Positions 1 through 6,586 of a DNA stretch of 8,355 nucleotides are shown here, one piece after another. How positions within the stretch are numbered: position 1 is the stretch's first letter; every line of letters starts with the position of its first letter. This DNA is from Bacteroidales bacterium (lineage in GTDB: Bacteria; Bacteroidota; Bacteroidia; Bacteroidales; P3), in assembly GCA_017560705.1 (NCBI GenBank), contig JAFZEK010000346.1:1-8355 (forward strand), written 5' to 3'. Both the position numbers and the translations under genes were made by a program. The notes beneath the pieces were generated by a model. That model had not been told where the DNA came from. It worked only from the letters and a program-made list of their open reading frames with translations, and made no database searches.

Positions 1-808
1 ACTTCATATGTTTGCAATCATTACATTTACAACCGTCTTCGTTGCTAACTATGATAAATTCTTTTTCGGGATTTTCGGCACGCATTTGATAAACAATACC
101 AGTTTCTGTAGCAACAATAAACTGATTTTCACCAGATTCTTTCACATATTTAAGCATAGCATTTGTAGAACCTACAAAATCTACTTCACGCAATACTGTG
201 TCATTACATTCTGGATGAGCTATTACCTTCGCTTGAGGATATTGTTTTTTGTACCTCTTTATAGTTTCGGAAGTTAGGACATCATGCACTTCGCAAGCAC
301 CGTCCCATAAAATCATATTTCTACCAGTCACTCGGTTGATATATCCACCTAAGTTTCTATCTGGTGCAAATATAATTTTTTCATTTTCAGGCAACAAGCG
401 AATTAATTTTTCTGCATTACCAGATGTACAAATCAAATCAGAAAGAGCTTTTATTTCAGCAGAACAATTTATGTAAGAAACAACAATATGATCGGGGTGT
501 AAAGCTTTGAATTTAGCAAAAGACTCAGGTTTACAGCTATCAGCTAAAGAACAACCTGCATTCAAATCAGGCAACAAAACTTTTTTGGAAGGATTGAGTA
601 TTTTAGCTGTTTCAGCCATGAAATGCACTCCACAAAAAACAATAATATCGCAATCAACAGTTCTAGAGTAATCGGCCAACGCCAAACTGTCGCCAATATA
701 ATCCGAAAGTTGTTGAATTTCTTCAATTTGATAATAGTGGCCTAGTATAATGGCGTTTTTTTCTTTTTTCAGTTTTTTGATATTCTCGATAAGTTCGATA
801 TTATTCAT
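1..808 (-). CDS. nadA: Quinolinate synthase NadA, C-terminus cut by window edge
   Basis: NadA condenses iminoaspartate (from the aspartate oxidase NadB) with dihydroxyacetone phosphate to give quinolinate in de novo NAD synthesis. It is a cytosolic oxygen-sensitive [4Fe-4S] enzyme. I translated 269 codons from the ATG at 808 to the left edge. Family motifs are in order: ILGHYYQ (residues 21-27), the GDSL region (39-42), a PDxxAGCSLADSC block with Cys86, a WDGACEVH block (168-175), AHPEC with Cys201, and a CKCNDCKHMK block where Cys265 fits the third cluster ligand. Cys86, Cys201 and Cys265 match the three-cysteine cluster pattern of the family. NadA is usually about 300-330 residues, so only a short C-terminal tail is missing. 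No frameshift or stop is seen. The start is supported by a Bacteroides-type promoter about 70 bp upstream. It is divergent from rpiB across 800 bp. Whether nadB lies beyond the edge cannot be seen. Confidence 0.97.
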   Translation of the reverse strand, partial: MNNIELIENIKKLKKEKNAIILGHYYQIEEIQQLSDYIGDSLALADYSRTVDCDIIVFCGVHFMAETAKILNPSKKVLLPDLNAGCSLADSCKPESFAKFKALHPDHIVVSYINCSAEIKALSDLICTSGNAEKLIRLLPENEKIIFAPDRNLGGYINRVTGRNMILWDGACEVHDVLTSETIKRYKKQYPQAKVIAHPECNDTVLREVDFVGSTNAMLKYVKESGENQFIVATETGIVYQMRAENPEKEFIIVSNEDGCKCNDCKHMK

Positions 809-880
809 GTCTTTATATTTTGTTGTTTTACAATTTATTGAACGAATATTTGCTTTAATTTTGTGCTACGTTTTCTTTTG

Positions 881-913
881 CAAAGATACAAATAAAAAGG
901 CGAGTGAGAAAAC
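881..913 (-). promoter_or_regulatory. Bacteroides-type promoter of nadA
   Basis: On the minus strand, TATCTTTG (888 to 881) is an exact match to the Bacteroidota -7 consensus TAnnTTTG. A TTTT stretch at 912-909, 20 bp upstream, takes the place of the -33 element. Transcription would start near 874, giving an untranslated leader of roughly 65 nt before the ATG at 808. The -7 match is seen directly; the start site is inferred from the usual spacing. Confidence 0.7.
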
Positions 914-980
914 TTCGCTACCCAAATAAAATAAATAATATCTCTTATTTAAATAATCTTTTTTTTATTATATATGTTGT

Positions 981-1232
981 TAGTTTTGTTCATAACTAAG
1001 TAATGCTTTATTTTGATATTTAATTTCTTTTACTTTATCAACATATATTTAATATTTAATTCATTGAAATGTAGAATATATTATAGTTTATCAACAATAT
1101 GTTTATTATAGTTTGAACATAGTTTTGTTATTATTATTTGGAGCTTATTTTTGTTGATTGCTGGTGTATAAACTTGTGATTAATTCGCAATTATCAACAA
1201 TATTTAGAAGTAAAAAGATATGAACAAAACTA
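981..1232. repeat. 14-bp inverted repeat with a third half-copy between the arms
   Basis: TAGTTTTGTTCATA at 981-994 is perfectly complementary to TATGAACAAAACTA at 1219-1232. The first ten bases of the left arm (TAGTTTTGTT) recur in direct orientation at 1120-1129. With the preceding A, that internal copy also gives an 11-bp inverted match, 1119-1129 against 1223-1233. The arms are 224 bp apart, so a simple RNA hairpin is unlikely. They look like repeated protein-binding sites or duplicated sequence. The low-complexity background raises the chance of coincidence. Confidence 0.6.
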
Positions 1233-1249
1233 TAACATATTTATTTTGT

Positions 1250-1278
1250 ACTTATAAACATCTATCCTGTTTATAAGT
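1250..1278. repeat. Perfect 11-bp inverted repeat (hairpin) with 7-nt loop
   Basis: ACTTATAAACA (1250-1260) and TGTTTATAAGT (1268-1278) are exact reverse complements around a 7-nt loop. There is no following T-tract, and the site is over 350 bp from either gene, so it does not look like a terminator. It could be an operator or a structural element of an untranslated RNA. The arms are AT-rich, so RNA stability would be modest. Confidence 0.55.
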
Positions 1279-1343
1279 TATAAAACGTTGTTATATAGTA
1301 TATTGTTATTATATACAATGTAAATATGTTTTGATGACATTAT

Positions 1344-1359
1344 AAATAGTCGACAATTT
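1344..1359. repeat. 16-bp near-palindrome with the AATAGTCGAC core
   Basis: Centred between 1351 and 1352, this site is symmetrical over 16 bp except for one A/A pair at 1348/1355. Its ten-base core AATAGTCGAC is identical to the core of the last two copies of the palindrome array downstream of the double-GNAT genes. By my scan AGTCGA occurs in this window only here and in that array. Confidence 0.55.
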
Positions 1360-1567
1360 AGGTTGAAGTTTACTATATACTTATTATTCAGAGATATTCA
1401 TTGAAGCTTATTTCAATATTTCCTCACTTTAATATTCTTTATTCTATACTTGCTATAGAGTTGAAAGTTGATTTATGTCTTATCTATATATTGTTGATTT
1501 ATAGATTATTGTTTGTCTTTAAAATTTCTAATAACAAGAGATAGTTTAAAACTTCGTTTCTTGTTAG

Positions 1568-1598
1568 TTGTAATAAACAAATAAAGATAGTAACTTTG
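1568..1598 (+). promoter_or_regulatory. Bacteroides-type promoter of the rpiB cluster
   Basis: TTG at 1568-1570 (-33 element), a 20-bp spacer and TAACTTTG at 1591-1598 (-7 element, exact TAnnTTTG) form a textbook Bacteroidota promoter. Transcription is expected near 1604-1606. This argues that translation starts at the ATG at 1630 rather than 1609, and that rpiB is the first gene of its transcript. Confidence 0.8.
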
Positions 1599-1629
1599 CA
1601 AAAGTAAAATGTTATCAACAATAGAGAAA

Positions 1630-2070
1630 ATGAATAAAATAATTGCTATAGCATGTGATCATGCAGGATATGAATTGAAAGAAACTATAAAGAAGTTTTT
1701 ATCTGAAAAAGGTTTTGAGATAAAAGATTATGGTACAAATAGTTCTGATAGTGTAGACTATCCAGATATGGTACATCCTTTAGGAAGAGATATTAACACA
1801 GGTGTTTATAATAAAGGTATAGTTGTTTGTGGTAGTGGCAATGGTGTACAAATGACTGTAAATAAGTATCAAAATGTTCGTTGTGCACTGTGTTGGAATG
1901 TTGAAATAGCAGAGTTAGCTCGTATGCATAATGATGCTAATGTTCTTTCTTTGCCAGCTCGTTTTATTCCATCTGAATTAGCTTTAGAGATTGTTGATAA
2001 GTTTATATCTACTGATTTTGAGGGTGGAAGACACTTAAAGAGAGTTGAAAAAATTAAAAATACATTGTAA
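1630..2070 (+). CDS. rpiB: Ribose-5-phosphate isomerase B
   Basis: RpiB interconverts ribose-5-phosphate and ribulose-5-phosphate in the non-oxidative pentose phosphate pathway (cytosol, LacAB_rpiB family). The 146-residue product has the family's usual length. Visible marks are the N-terminal strand ending in CDHAGYELK (Asp10, His11), the DYPD block (43-46), GIVVCGSGNG (63-72) with Cys67 as the likely catalytic base, the NKYQNVRCALC block, and ARMHNDANVLSLPAR with His100 and Asn101. The C-terminal EGGRHxxR fits Bacteroidales homologues as I recall them. I chose the ATG at 1630. An in-frame ATG at 1609 would add seven residues (MLSTIEK), but lies only a few bases after the predicted transcript start, whereas 1630 gives the standard N-terminus. 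It heads a plus-strand cluster; the next gene begins 39 bp downstream. Related LacA/LacB or allose-6-phosphate isomerases are less likely. Confidence 0.95.
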   Translation: MNKIIAIACDHAGYELKETIKKFLSEKGFEIKDYGTNSSDSVDYPDMVHPLGRDINTGVYNKGIVVCGSGNGVQMTVNKYQNVRCALCWNVEIAELARMHNDANVLSLPARFIPSELALEIVDKFISTDFEGGRHLKRVEKIKNTL

Positions 2071-2109
2071 TAAACTACTGTTTATAGCACTATAGAAAAC
2101 GTTTAATCA

Positions 2110-3255
2110 ATGAACAGCAATAATTATTTCAAATTTATTAATGATTCTAAGTTGATTATTTCAGAAAATAGTAGAGATAAGTTGGAAAATACCAACTGTT
2201 TATCTGCTATTGTTGAATCTTCTTTATCTCAAGATGAAAAAGAAAGATTAAAATCATTGCTTAGTAGATCGTTGGAAAATTTGGATTACAATCTTACAAA
2301 GTTTGAGAAAAAATATTGTTCAACAGGGTTAAAAATCTATTGGGCAGAAGATTATAAAGATATATTCAAAGAATTGCGTTCATTGATTTCTTTCAATAAG
2401 ATAAAAACTGCTTACTATTCTTCAAGTTATATATATGAAGAAATAGGTTTGGCTGATTTTCTTAAGAAAGAAAAAGTGAAATATACTGATAATGATGCTA
2501 TTTTACAATTTGTAGATGTTCATAAACTTATTTCTAATACAGGAAATATGTTGATTATGGACAAAAATTACACCAAATACAAACAGGTAAATAGTGGGAA
2601 AATAAATATTTTTATTGTTGGTATAGAGCAAATTATAGAATCTTTATCTGATGCTGATTTATATATAAAAGAAAATGTTGCACTTTCAGGTAAAGATTAT
2701 GATTCTGGCTTTTTTTATAGACCGTCAAGAACTGGCAGAGACTATCTTTTTATAGTGGATAACGGGCGTACTAATTTGCTATCTTTTGAAAAGCAAAGAT
2801 TAGTGCTAACATGCTTACATTGTGGATTATGTAAAAAGGTATGTCCTGTTTATGAACTTGTAGGAAATAAACCATTCAATAATGTTTTCTCAGGTCCTAT
2901 TGCTAGTGTTTCACTTCCTTTTCTTGAGAATCTAAAGTCTTATAAACATGTATCATATGCTTGTACACTATGTGGTAATTGTCAGAAAAAATGTCCTATA
3001 GATATACCTATAAAGGATTTGATATTAGAAAATAGAAAGTATTTTAGAGTAACAGGTAATGTTGATAAATCTGATAATAAACGTTACTCTAAGTATAAAA
3101 ACATAGTGCAAAGTAGGGATAAAATGAACAAATCGAGGTTCTTTAGGAAAAAAAGGCTCAAAAAGTTTTTATCCAAATCATTAAGAAATAGTATTTTATT
3201 ACCAAAGTTAGAGAAAAAGTCTTTCAATGTACAATATGTAAAAAAGCGTAAATAA
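2110..3255 (+). CDS. LutB/YkgF-like LUD-domain protein with two [4Fe-4S] motifs, shortened
   Basis: This 381-residue protein resembles LutB (YkgF), the iron-sulfur subunit of the LutABC lactate-oxidation system. Residues about 45-120 match the N-terminal part of LutB (LANLDYxLxxFE-like helix, then an EEIGL block). The LUD core is recognisable near residues 138-175 (ISNTGNMLIMDKN, then FIVGIEQII), and the conserved NGRTNLL lies near 217. Two ferredoxin-type clusters follow: C235xxC238xxC241xxxC245P and C285xxC288xxC291xxxC295P. LutB is typically about 450-480 residues; the stretch between the N-terminal part and the LUD core appears to lack some 60 residues, and the C-terminal 50 residues are very Lys/Arg-rich. 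No lutA or lutC neighbour is present. It lies 39 bp after rpiB and 3 bp before deoC, so co-transcription is likely. The family call is firm; lactate as substrate is not supported. It may be an electron-transfer protein tied to sugar-phosphate catabolism. Confidence 0.83.
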   Translation: MNSNNYFKFINDSKLIISENSRDKLENTNCLSAIVESSLSQDEKERLKSLLSRSLENLDYNLTKFEKKYCSTGLKIYWAEDYKDIFKELRSLISFNKIKTAYYSSSYIYEEIGLADFLKKEKVKYTDNDAILQFVDVHKLISNTGNMLIMDKNYTKYKQVNSGKINIFIVGIEQIIESLSDADLYIKENVALSGKDYDSGFFYRPSRTGRDYLFIVDNGRTNLLSFEKQRLVLTCLHCGLCKKVCPVYELVGNKPFNNVFSGPIASVSLPFLENLKSYKHVSYACTLCGNCQKKCPIDIPIKDLILENRKYFRVTGNVDKSDNKRYSKYKNIVQSRDKMNKSRFFRKKRLKKFLSKSLRNSILLPKLEKKSFNVQYVKKRK

Positions 3256-3258
3256 GGT

Positions 3259-4092
3259 ATGCATAATAGTAAGTTTCCATTGAGCGAAGAAGAGATTAAT
3301 GCTGATTTGGCTAGAATATTATCAAGTCTTTCTAATATGAAAGATGATAAGCTGAAGCTTAAAACAATATTTTCTTGTATAGATAATACTACATTGGAAG
3401 GTTCTGATAATGAGAATAAAATAAAAGATTTTTGTAGCACATCTGTTGCATATACTCATGGAAATACTTCATTAGCATCAATTTGTGTGTATCCTATATT
3501 TGTAGGATTAGTGAAGGATTGTTTACAAGGCACAGGCATAAAAACAGCCTCTGTTGCTGGTGGATTTCCATCGGCTCAAATGCCTTTTGATTTACGAATG
3601 AAAGAGATTGAATATTCTGTGAAACAAGGTGCTGATGAGATAGATGCAGTTATTTCGCGTGGATTATTATTAGCTAGAGACTATGATAGAGTTTATAAAG
3701 AGCTTCTAGCTATACGTGATATATGTAAAGATGTAAAACTAAAGGTTATATTAGAAACTGGAGAGTTGCAAACTATTGATAATATATATATTGCATCTAA
3801 TATTGCTATAGAATCGGGTGCTGATTTTATAAAAACATCTACAGGAAAAATTTCTGTAGGAGCTACAGAACAAGCTGCTTATGTAATGCTTACATCTATA
3901 ATAGAGCATTTTAAATCAACAGGAAAGTTAGTAGGTTTTAAAGCATCTGGAGGTATTTCATCAGTGGAGCAAGCAATTAAATATTTAATGATTGCAGAGA
4001 ATTTTTATGGTAGTAATAATGTTGATAATAAGTGTTTTAGAATAGGTGCAAGCAGATTAACAAAGCTTGTTCATGAACAAATGATAGGTTAA
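3259..4092 (+). CDS. deoC: Deoxyribose-phosphate aldolase
   Basis: DeoC cleaves 2-deoxyribose-5-phosphate to glyceraldehyde-3-phosphate and acetaldehyde, the final step of deoxynucleoside catabolism (class I aldolase, cytosolic TIM barrel). The 277-residue protein has the N-terminal helical extension seen in Bacteroidota forms (residues 1-35), then CIDNTTL (40-46), the AGGFPSAQ loop (100-107), ADEIDAV with Asp129, ILETGEL (164-170), ADFIKTSTGK with Lys192 as Schiff-base lysine, and VGFKASGGIS with Lys228. Asp129, Lys192 and Lys228 correspond to E. coli Asp102, Lys167 and Lys201, so the catalytic set is complete. The start is 3 bp after the stop of the Fe-S gene, implying translational coupling or at least one transcript. 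The segment after residue 55, before the phosphate-loop half, looks shorter than in the Bacteroides proteins I recall. Products could feed central metabolism together with RpiB. Confidence 0.95.
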   Translation: MHNSKFPLSEEEINADLARILSSLSNMKDDKLKLKTIFSCIDNTTLEGSDNENKIKDFCSTSVAYTHGNTSLASICVYPIFVGLVKDCLQGTGIKTASVAGGFPSAQMPFDLRMKEIEYSVKQGADEIDAVISRGLLLARDYDRVYKELLAIRDICKDVKLKVILETGELQTIDNIYIASNIAIESGADFIKTSTGKISVGATEQAAYVMLTSIIEHFKSTGKLVGFKASGGISSVEQAIKYLMIAENFYGSNNVDNKCFRIGASRLTKLVHEQMIG

Positions 4093-4149
4093 AACACTTA
4101 TTATGTTTAAAAAATGTGTTTTCAGTTTTGTATGATTCATACATTTTTT
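4091..4149 (+). terminator. Possible weak terminator between deoC and the SPT gene
   Basis: Two small inverted repeats follow the deoC stop. AAAACAC (4091-4097) pairs with GTGTTTT (4116-4122) around an 18-nt loop. Then TGTATG (4129-4134) pairs with CATACA (4138-4143) around a 3-nt loop and is followed at once by six T residues (4144-4149). The second has the shape of an intrinsic terminator but a weak 6-bp stem. Partial read-through into the next gene is plausible. The imperfect -7-like TAATATTG at 4161-4168 has no clear -33 partner. Confidence 0.35.
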
Positions 4150-4199
4150 ATTCAAAATACTAATATTGAAAAAAGAAATAACAATATAAACTATCATAA

Positions 4200-5384
4200 A
4201 TGAAACCATTACAAGAAAAACTATTGCGCTATATTGCTCCACAAGAAGCAAAAAAAGCTGGAATTTATCCTTATTTTAGACCCATATCAAGTGATCAAGA
4301 TTCAGAAGTGATTATTAATGGGAAAAAAGTATTGATGTTTGGTTCAAATAGCTATTTAGGACTTACAAATCATCCAAAAGTAAAAGAAGCTGCAAAGGCT
4401 GCTATAGATAAATACGGAACAGGTTGTGCAGGTTCTCCATTTTTGAATGGTACTTTAGATTTACATATTGAGTTTGAAAATAAGCTTGCTCAGTTTGTAG
4501 GGAAAAGTGGAGTAATGTTATATTCCACAGGTTTTCAATCTAATATAGGTGTTATTCCTTGTGTAACAGGACGTAATGATTACCTTATTTTTGATGAGAG
4601 AGACCACGCTTCTATAATAGAGGGTAAACGTTTATCATTTGCAAACACTTTGAAATTCAAGCATAATGATATAAACGATTTAGAAAGAGTATTACAAAAG
4701 TGTCCTATAGATGCAGTGAAACTTATAGTGGTGGATGGTGTGTTTTCTATGGAAGGAGATATAGCTAAATTAGATGATTTAGTTGTAGTTGCTGATAAAT
4801 ATAGAGCATCTGTTATGGTAGATGAAGCACATGGAATAGGTGTGCTAGGTAAACAAGGACGTGGTACTTGTGACCATTTTGGTGTTTTAGATAAAGTAGA
4901 CATTGTTATGGGTACTTTCAGTAAGTCATTAGCTTCTATAGGCGGTTTTATAGCTTCTGATGCTGAGACTATTAATTGGATGAAACATAATTCGCGTTCT
5001 TATATTTTTAGTGCTAGTATATCGCCTGCTTCAACAGCTGCAGCTATGGCTGCTTTTGATATAATGGTTTCAGAACCATGGCATCAAGAAAATTTATGGA
5101 AGGTTACAAATCATGCACTCAAAGGTTTTAAAGATTTAGGTTTTGAAATAGGTGATACTGAGACTCCTATAATTCCTTTATTTGTGCGTAATAATGAAAA
5201 AACATTCTATCTAACAAAATTACTCCTAGATGAGGGAGTGTTTGTAAATCCAGTAATAAGTCCTGCTGTTGCACCCGAAGATACTTTAATAAGAATCTCA
5301 CTTATGGCAACACATACTATAGAACAGATTGATTTTGCAATAGATAAGATATATAAATACTTTAAAAAATTAGAAATATTGTAG
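4200..5384 (+). CDS. spt: Serine palmitoyltransferase, Bacteroides type
   Basis: This PLP enzyme of the alpha-oxoamine synthase family condenses L-serine with a long-chain acyl-CoA to 3-ketosphinganine, the committed step of sphingolipid synthesis. The 394-residue length suits a soluble bacterial homodimer. The internal aldimine site reads GTFSKSLASIGG with Lys242; the GTFSKSxxxxGG form marks SPT (eukaryotic LCB2 and bacterial SPT), whereas BioF, Kbl and HemA carry a GTLGKA/GTFGKA-like form. Other PLP contacts are DERDHAS with His136 stacking on the ring and VDEAHG with Asp208 and His211. The substrate region has GSNSYLGLT near residue 49 and SPFLNGTLDLH near residue 79. The N-terminus (MKPLQEKLLRY) matches the Bacteroides SPT start as I remember it, supporting the ATG at 4200. 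No Shine-Dalgarno is visible; the leader is A-rich. A double-GNAT gene follows after 44 bp. Acyl chain preference cannot be read from sequence. Confidence 0.9.
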   Translation: MKPLQEKLLRYIAPQEAKKAGIYPYFRPISSDQDSEVIINGKKVLMFGSNSYLGLTNHPKVKEAAKAAIDKYGTGCAGSPFLNGTLDLHIEFENKLAQFVGKSGVMLYSTGFQSNIGVIPCVTGRNDYLIFDERDHASIIEGKRLSFANTLKFKHNDINDLERVLQKCPIDAVKLIVVDGVFSMEGDIAKLDDLVVVADKYRASVMVDEAHGIGVLGKQGRGTCDHFGVLDKVDIVMGTFSKSLASIGGFIASDAETINWMKHNSRSYIFSASISPASTAAAMAAFDIMVSEPWHQENLWKVTNHALKGFKDLGFEIGDTETPIIPLFVRNNEKTFYLTKLLLDEGVFVNPVISPAVAPEDTLIRISLMATHTIEQIDFAIDKIYKYFKKLEIL

Positions 5385-5428
5385 CTAATATATAAAAACT
5401 CATTTGAAATATAAGTACAAAATAAAAT

Positions 5429-6580
5429 ATGGAAATTGTAATACGAGAAGTTCTTACAAAATTTGAAATGAAGCAGTTTGCTGAATTTCCGAATAAGCTA
5501 TTTAAAAAGTGTCCTAATTATATTCCAGCTCTTGTGAGCGATGAGTTGGATACTCTTTCACGCAAAAATCCAGCTCACGAATATTGTGATTCAAAGTATT
5601 GGTTGGCTTATTATGGCAACAGAATAGTGGGAAGAGTAGCTGCTATTATCAATCATAGAGCTAATGAGCAATGGAATGAGAAAAAGGTAAGATTTGGTTT
5701 TTTCGATTTCATAGAAGATATAAATGTTTGTAAGAAGTTGATAGAAAAGGTTGAAGAGTTCGGAAGAGAGCATGGAATGACTGAAGTTCATGGTCCAATG
5801 GCTTTTACCGATATGGATAAAGAATGTTGGATAACTAAAGGTTTTAATGAACGCCAGAATATGACTCTTCTTTATAATCTACCGTATTATATTGATTTCA
5901 TAGAAAAACTTGGTTATAAGGTGTCTTGTGAATGGGCTCAGAATAAAATGCCTGCTTCTCAGCCTATTCCTGATAAAGTGGCTAGGATAAACAAGTTGAT
6001 AATGGAAAAATATAAACTTAGACTTTTGAAGTTTAAGAATTGCAGGGAAATTATGCCATACGCAAAAAGTTTTTTCGAAGCTTTGAACGATGCTTTTAAT
6101 TCCGGTGGATTATATAGCTTTGTTCCTCTTACTGAAAAAGAAATACAAATATACATAAAAAGTTATTTTTCAATATTAGATCCTAAATTAGTATCGCTTG
6201 TTGTTGATGAAAATAATGAAGTTGTAGCTTTTGGTATTAGTATACCTGACCTAAATGAAGGCTTCAAAAAAGCAAAAGGTAAATTGTTTCCGTTTGGATG
6301 GTTTCATATTTTAAAATGTATGTATAGATATGACACTATCGATTTATTACTCAATGGAGTACGTTCTGATTGGCAGAAAAAAGGAGTTCATTCCATTTAC
6401 TATGCAAATATGAATGAGGTGGCTATTGCTCATGGAATAAAAACTGCTTATACAAATCCTCAAATAATTGGAAATGAGGCTGTAAAAATATGGTCAAATA
6501 CTTACGATTGTGAAGAAGTAATACGTAGAGCTGTATTTTCAAAAGTTATAAAGCAAACTATAGAACCTCAACTTAATTAG
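5429..6580 (+). CDS. Double-GNAT-fold acyltransferase-like protein, copy 1
   Basis: This 383-residue protein belongs to a GNAT-superfamily group common in Bacteroidota and usually annotated only as N-acetyltransferase. It seems to hold two GNAT-like halves. The N-terminal half (about 1-155) has strand-turn-strand YGNRIVGRVAAIIN (62-75), RFGFFDF (88-94) and a helix leading to EVHGPMAFTDMD (119-130). The C-terminal half (about 190-375) has VVDENNEVVAFGISIP (258-273), the KGKLFPFGW block (283-291), then LLLNGVRSDWQKKGVHS with a Q316KKG319 element in the acyl-CoA-binding loop position, ending in the N-P-Q-I region near 343. No signal peptide or membrane helix is evident. It lies 44 bp after the SPT gene and 6 bp before a paralogue. 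I infer an acyl-CoA-dependent N-acyltransferase, possibly acting on a sphingoid base; the substrate is unproven. Confidence 0.75.
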   Translation: MEIVIREVLTKFEMKQFAEFPNKLFKKCPNYIPALVSDELDTLSRKNPAHEYCDSKYWLAYYGNRIVGRVAAIINHRANEQWNEKKVRFGFFDFIEDINVCKKLIEKVEEFGREHGMTEVHGPMAFTDMDKECWITKGFNERQNMTLLYNLPYYIDFIEKLGYKVSCEWAQNKMPASQPIPDKVARINKLIMEKYKLRLLKFKNCREIMPYAKSFFEALNDAFNSGGLYSFVPLTEKEIQIYIKSYFSILDPKLVSLVVDENNEVVAFGISIPDLNEGFKKAKGKLFPFGWFHILKCMYRYDTIDLLLNGVRSDWQKKGVHSIYYANMNEVAIAHGIKTAYTNPQIIGNEAVKIWSNTYDCEEVIRRAVFSKVIKQTIEPQLN

Positions 6581-6586
6581 TAGTAA

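Larger units (their letters stand above)
809..1608. other. 800-bp gene-free, highly AT-rich divergent intergenic region
   Basis: No convincing coding region or tRNA/rRNA was recognised on either strand; reading frames here are short and have no family resemblance. Composition is much more AT-rich than the flanking genes (for example 10 G/C in the 60 bases from 1081). The region separates two genes transcribed away from each other and is far longer than the two promoters at its ends need. It contains repeated sequence, listed separately: four TTATCAACA motifs, a 14-bp inverted repeat, an 11-bp hairpin and one AGTCGAC palindrome. An origin of replication, an untranslated RNA or a decayed gene are all possible, and none is demonstrated. 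Confidence 0.7.
1035..1620 (+). repeat. Four exact copies of TTATCAACA, DnaA-box-like
   Basis: TTATCAACA occurs at 1035-1043, 1088-1096, 1191-1199 and 1612-1620, all on the plus strand. It differs at one position from the classical DnaA box TTATCCACA. I did not find another exact copy in the genes of this window. The fourth copy overlaps the transcript start region of rpiB. The sequence shows the repetition; the link to DnaA is an inference from similarity. Confidence 0.55.

Noticed and set aside
8..476. Two plus-strand open frames of 89 and 75 residues
   Set aside because: They lie antisense to nadA, whose minus-strand translation carries all family motifs; the plus-strand products show no recognisable family.
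1609..1629. Seven-residue N-terminal extension of RpiB from the ATG at 1609
   Set aside because: The predicted transcript starts only about 4 nt upstream, and the family N-terminus begins at the ATG at 1630.
3084..3440. 118-residue minus-strand open frame spanning the Fe-S gene/deoC junction
   Set aside because: Both plus-strand genes are well supported over this stretch; the antisense product is a Leu/Ser-rich shadow of AT-rich coding DNA.
4580..4903. 107-residue minus-strand open frame
   Set aside because: It is antisense to the most conserved part of the SPT gene (His136 to Asp208 region) and has no recognisable domain.
4200..5384. Kbl, BioF or HemA instead of serine palmitoyltransferase
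   Set aside because: The PLP-lysine segment is GTFSKSLASIGG, the SPT/LCB2 form, and the N-terminus and length match Bacteroides SPT; no biotin, threonine-degradation or haem gene is adjacent.
5385..5428. A separate promoter before the first double-GNAT gene
   Set aside because: No TAnnTTTG element was found in the 44-bp gap, so read-through from SPT is the simpler reading.
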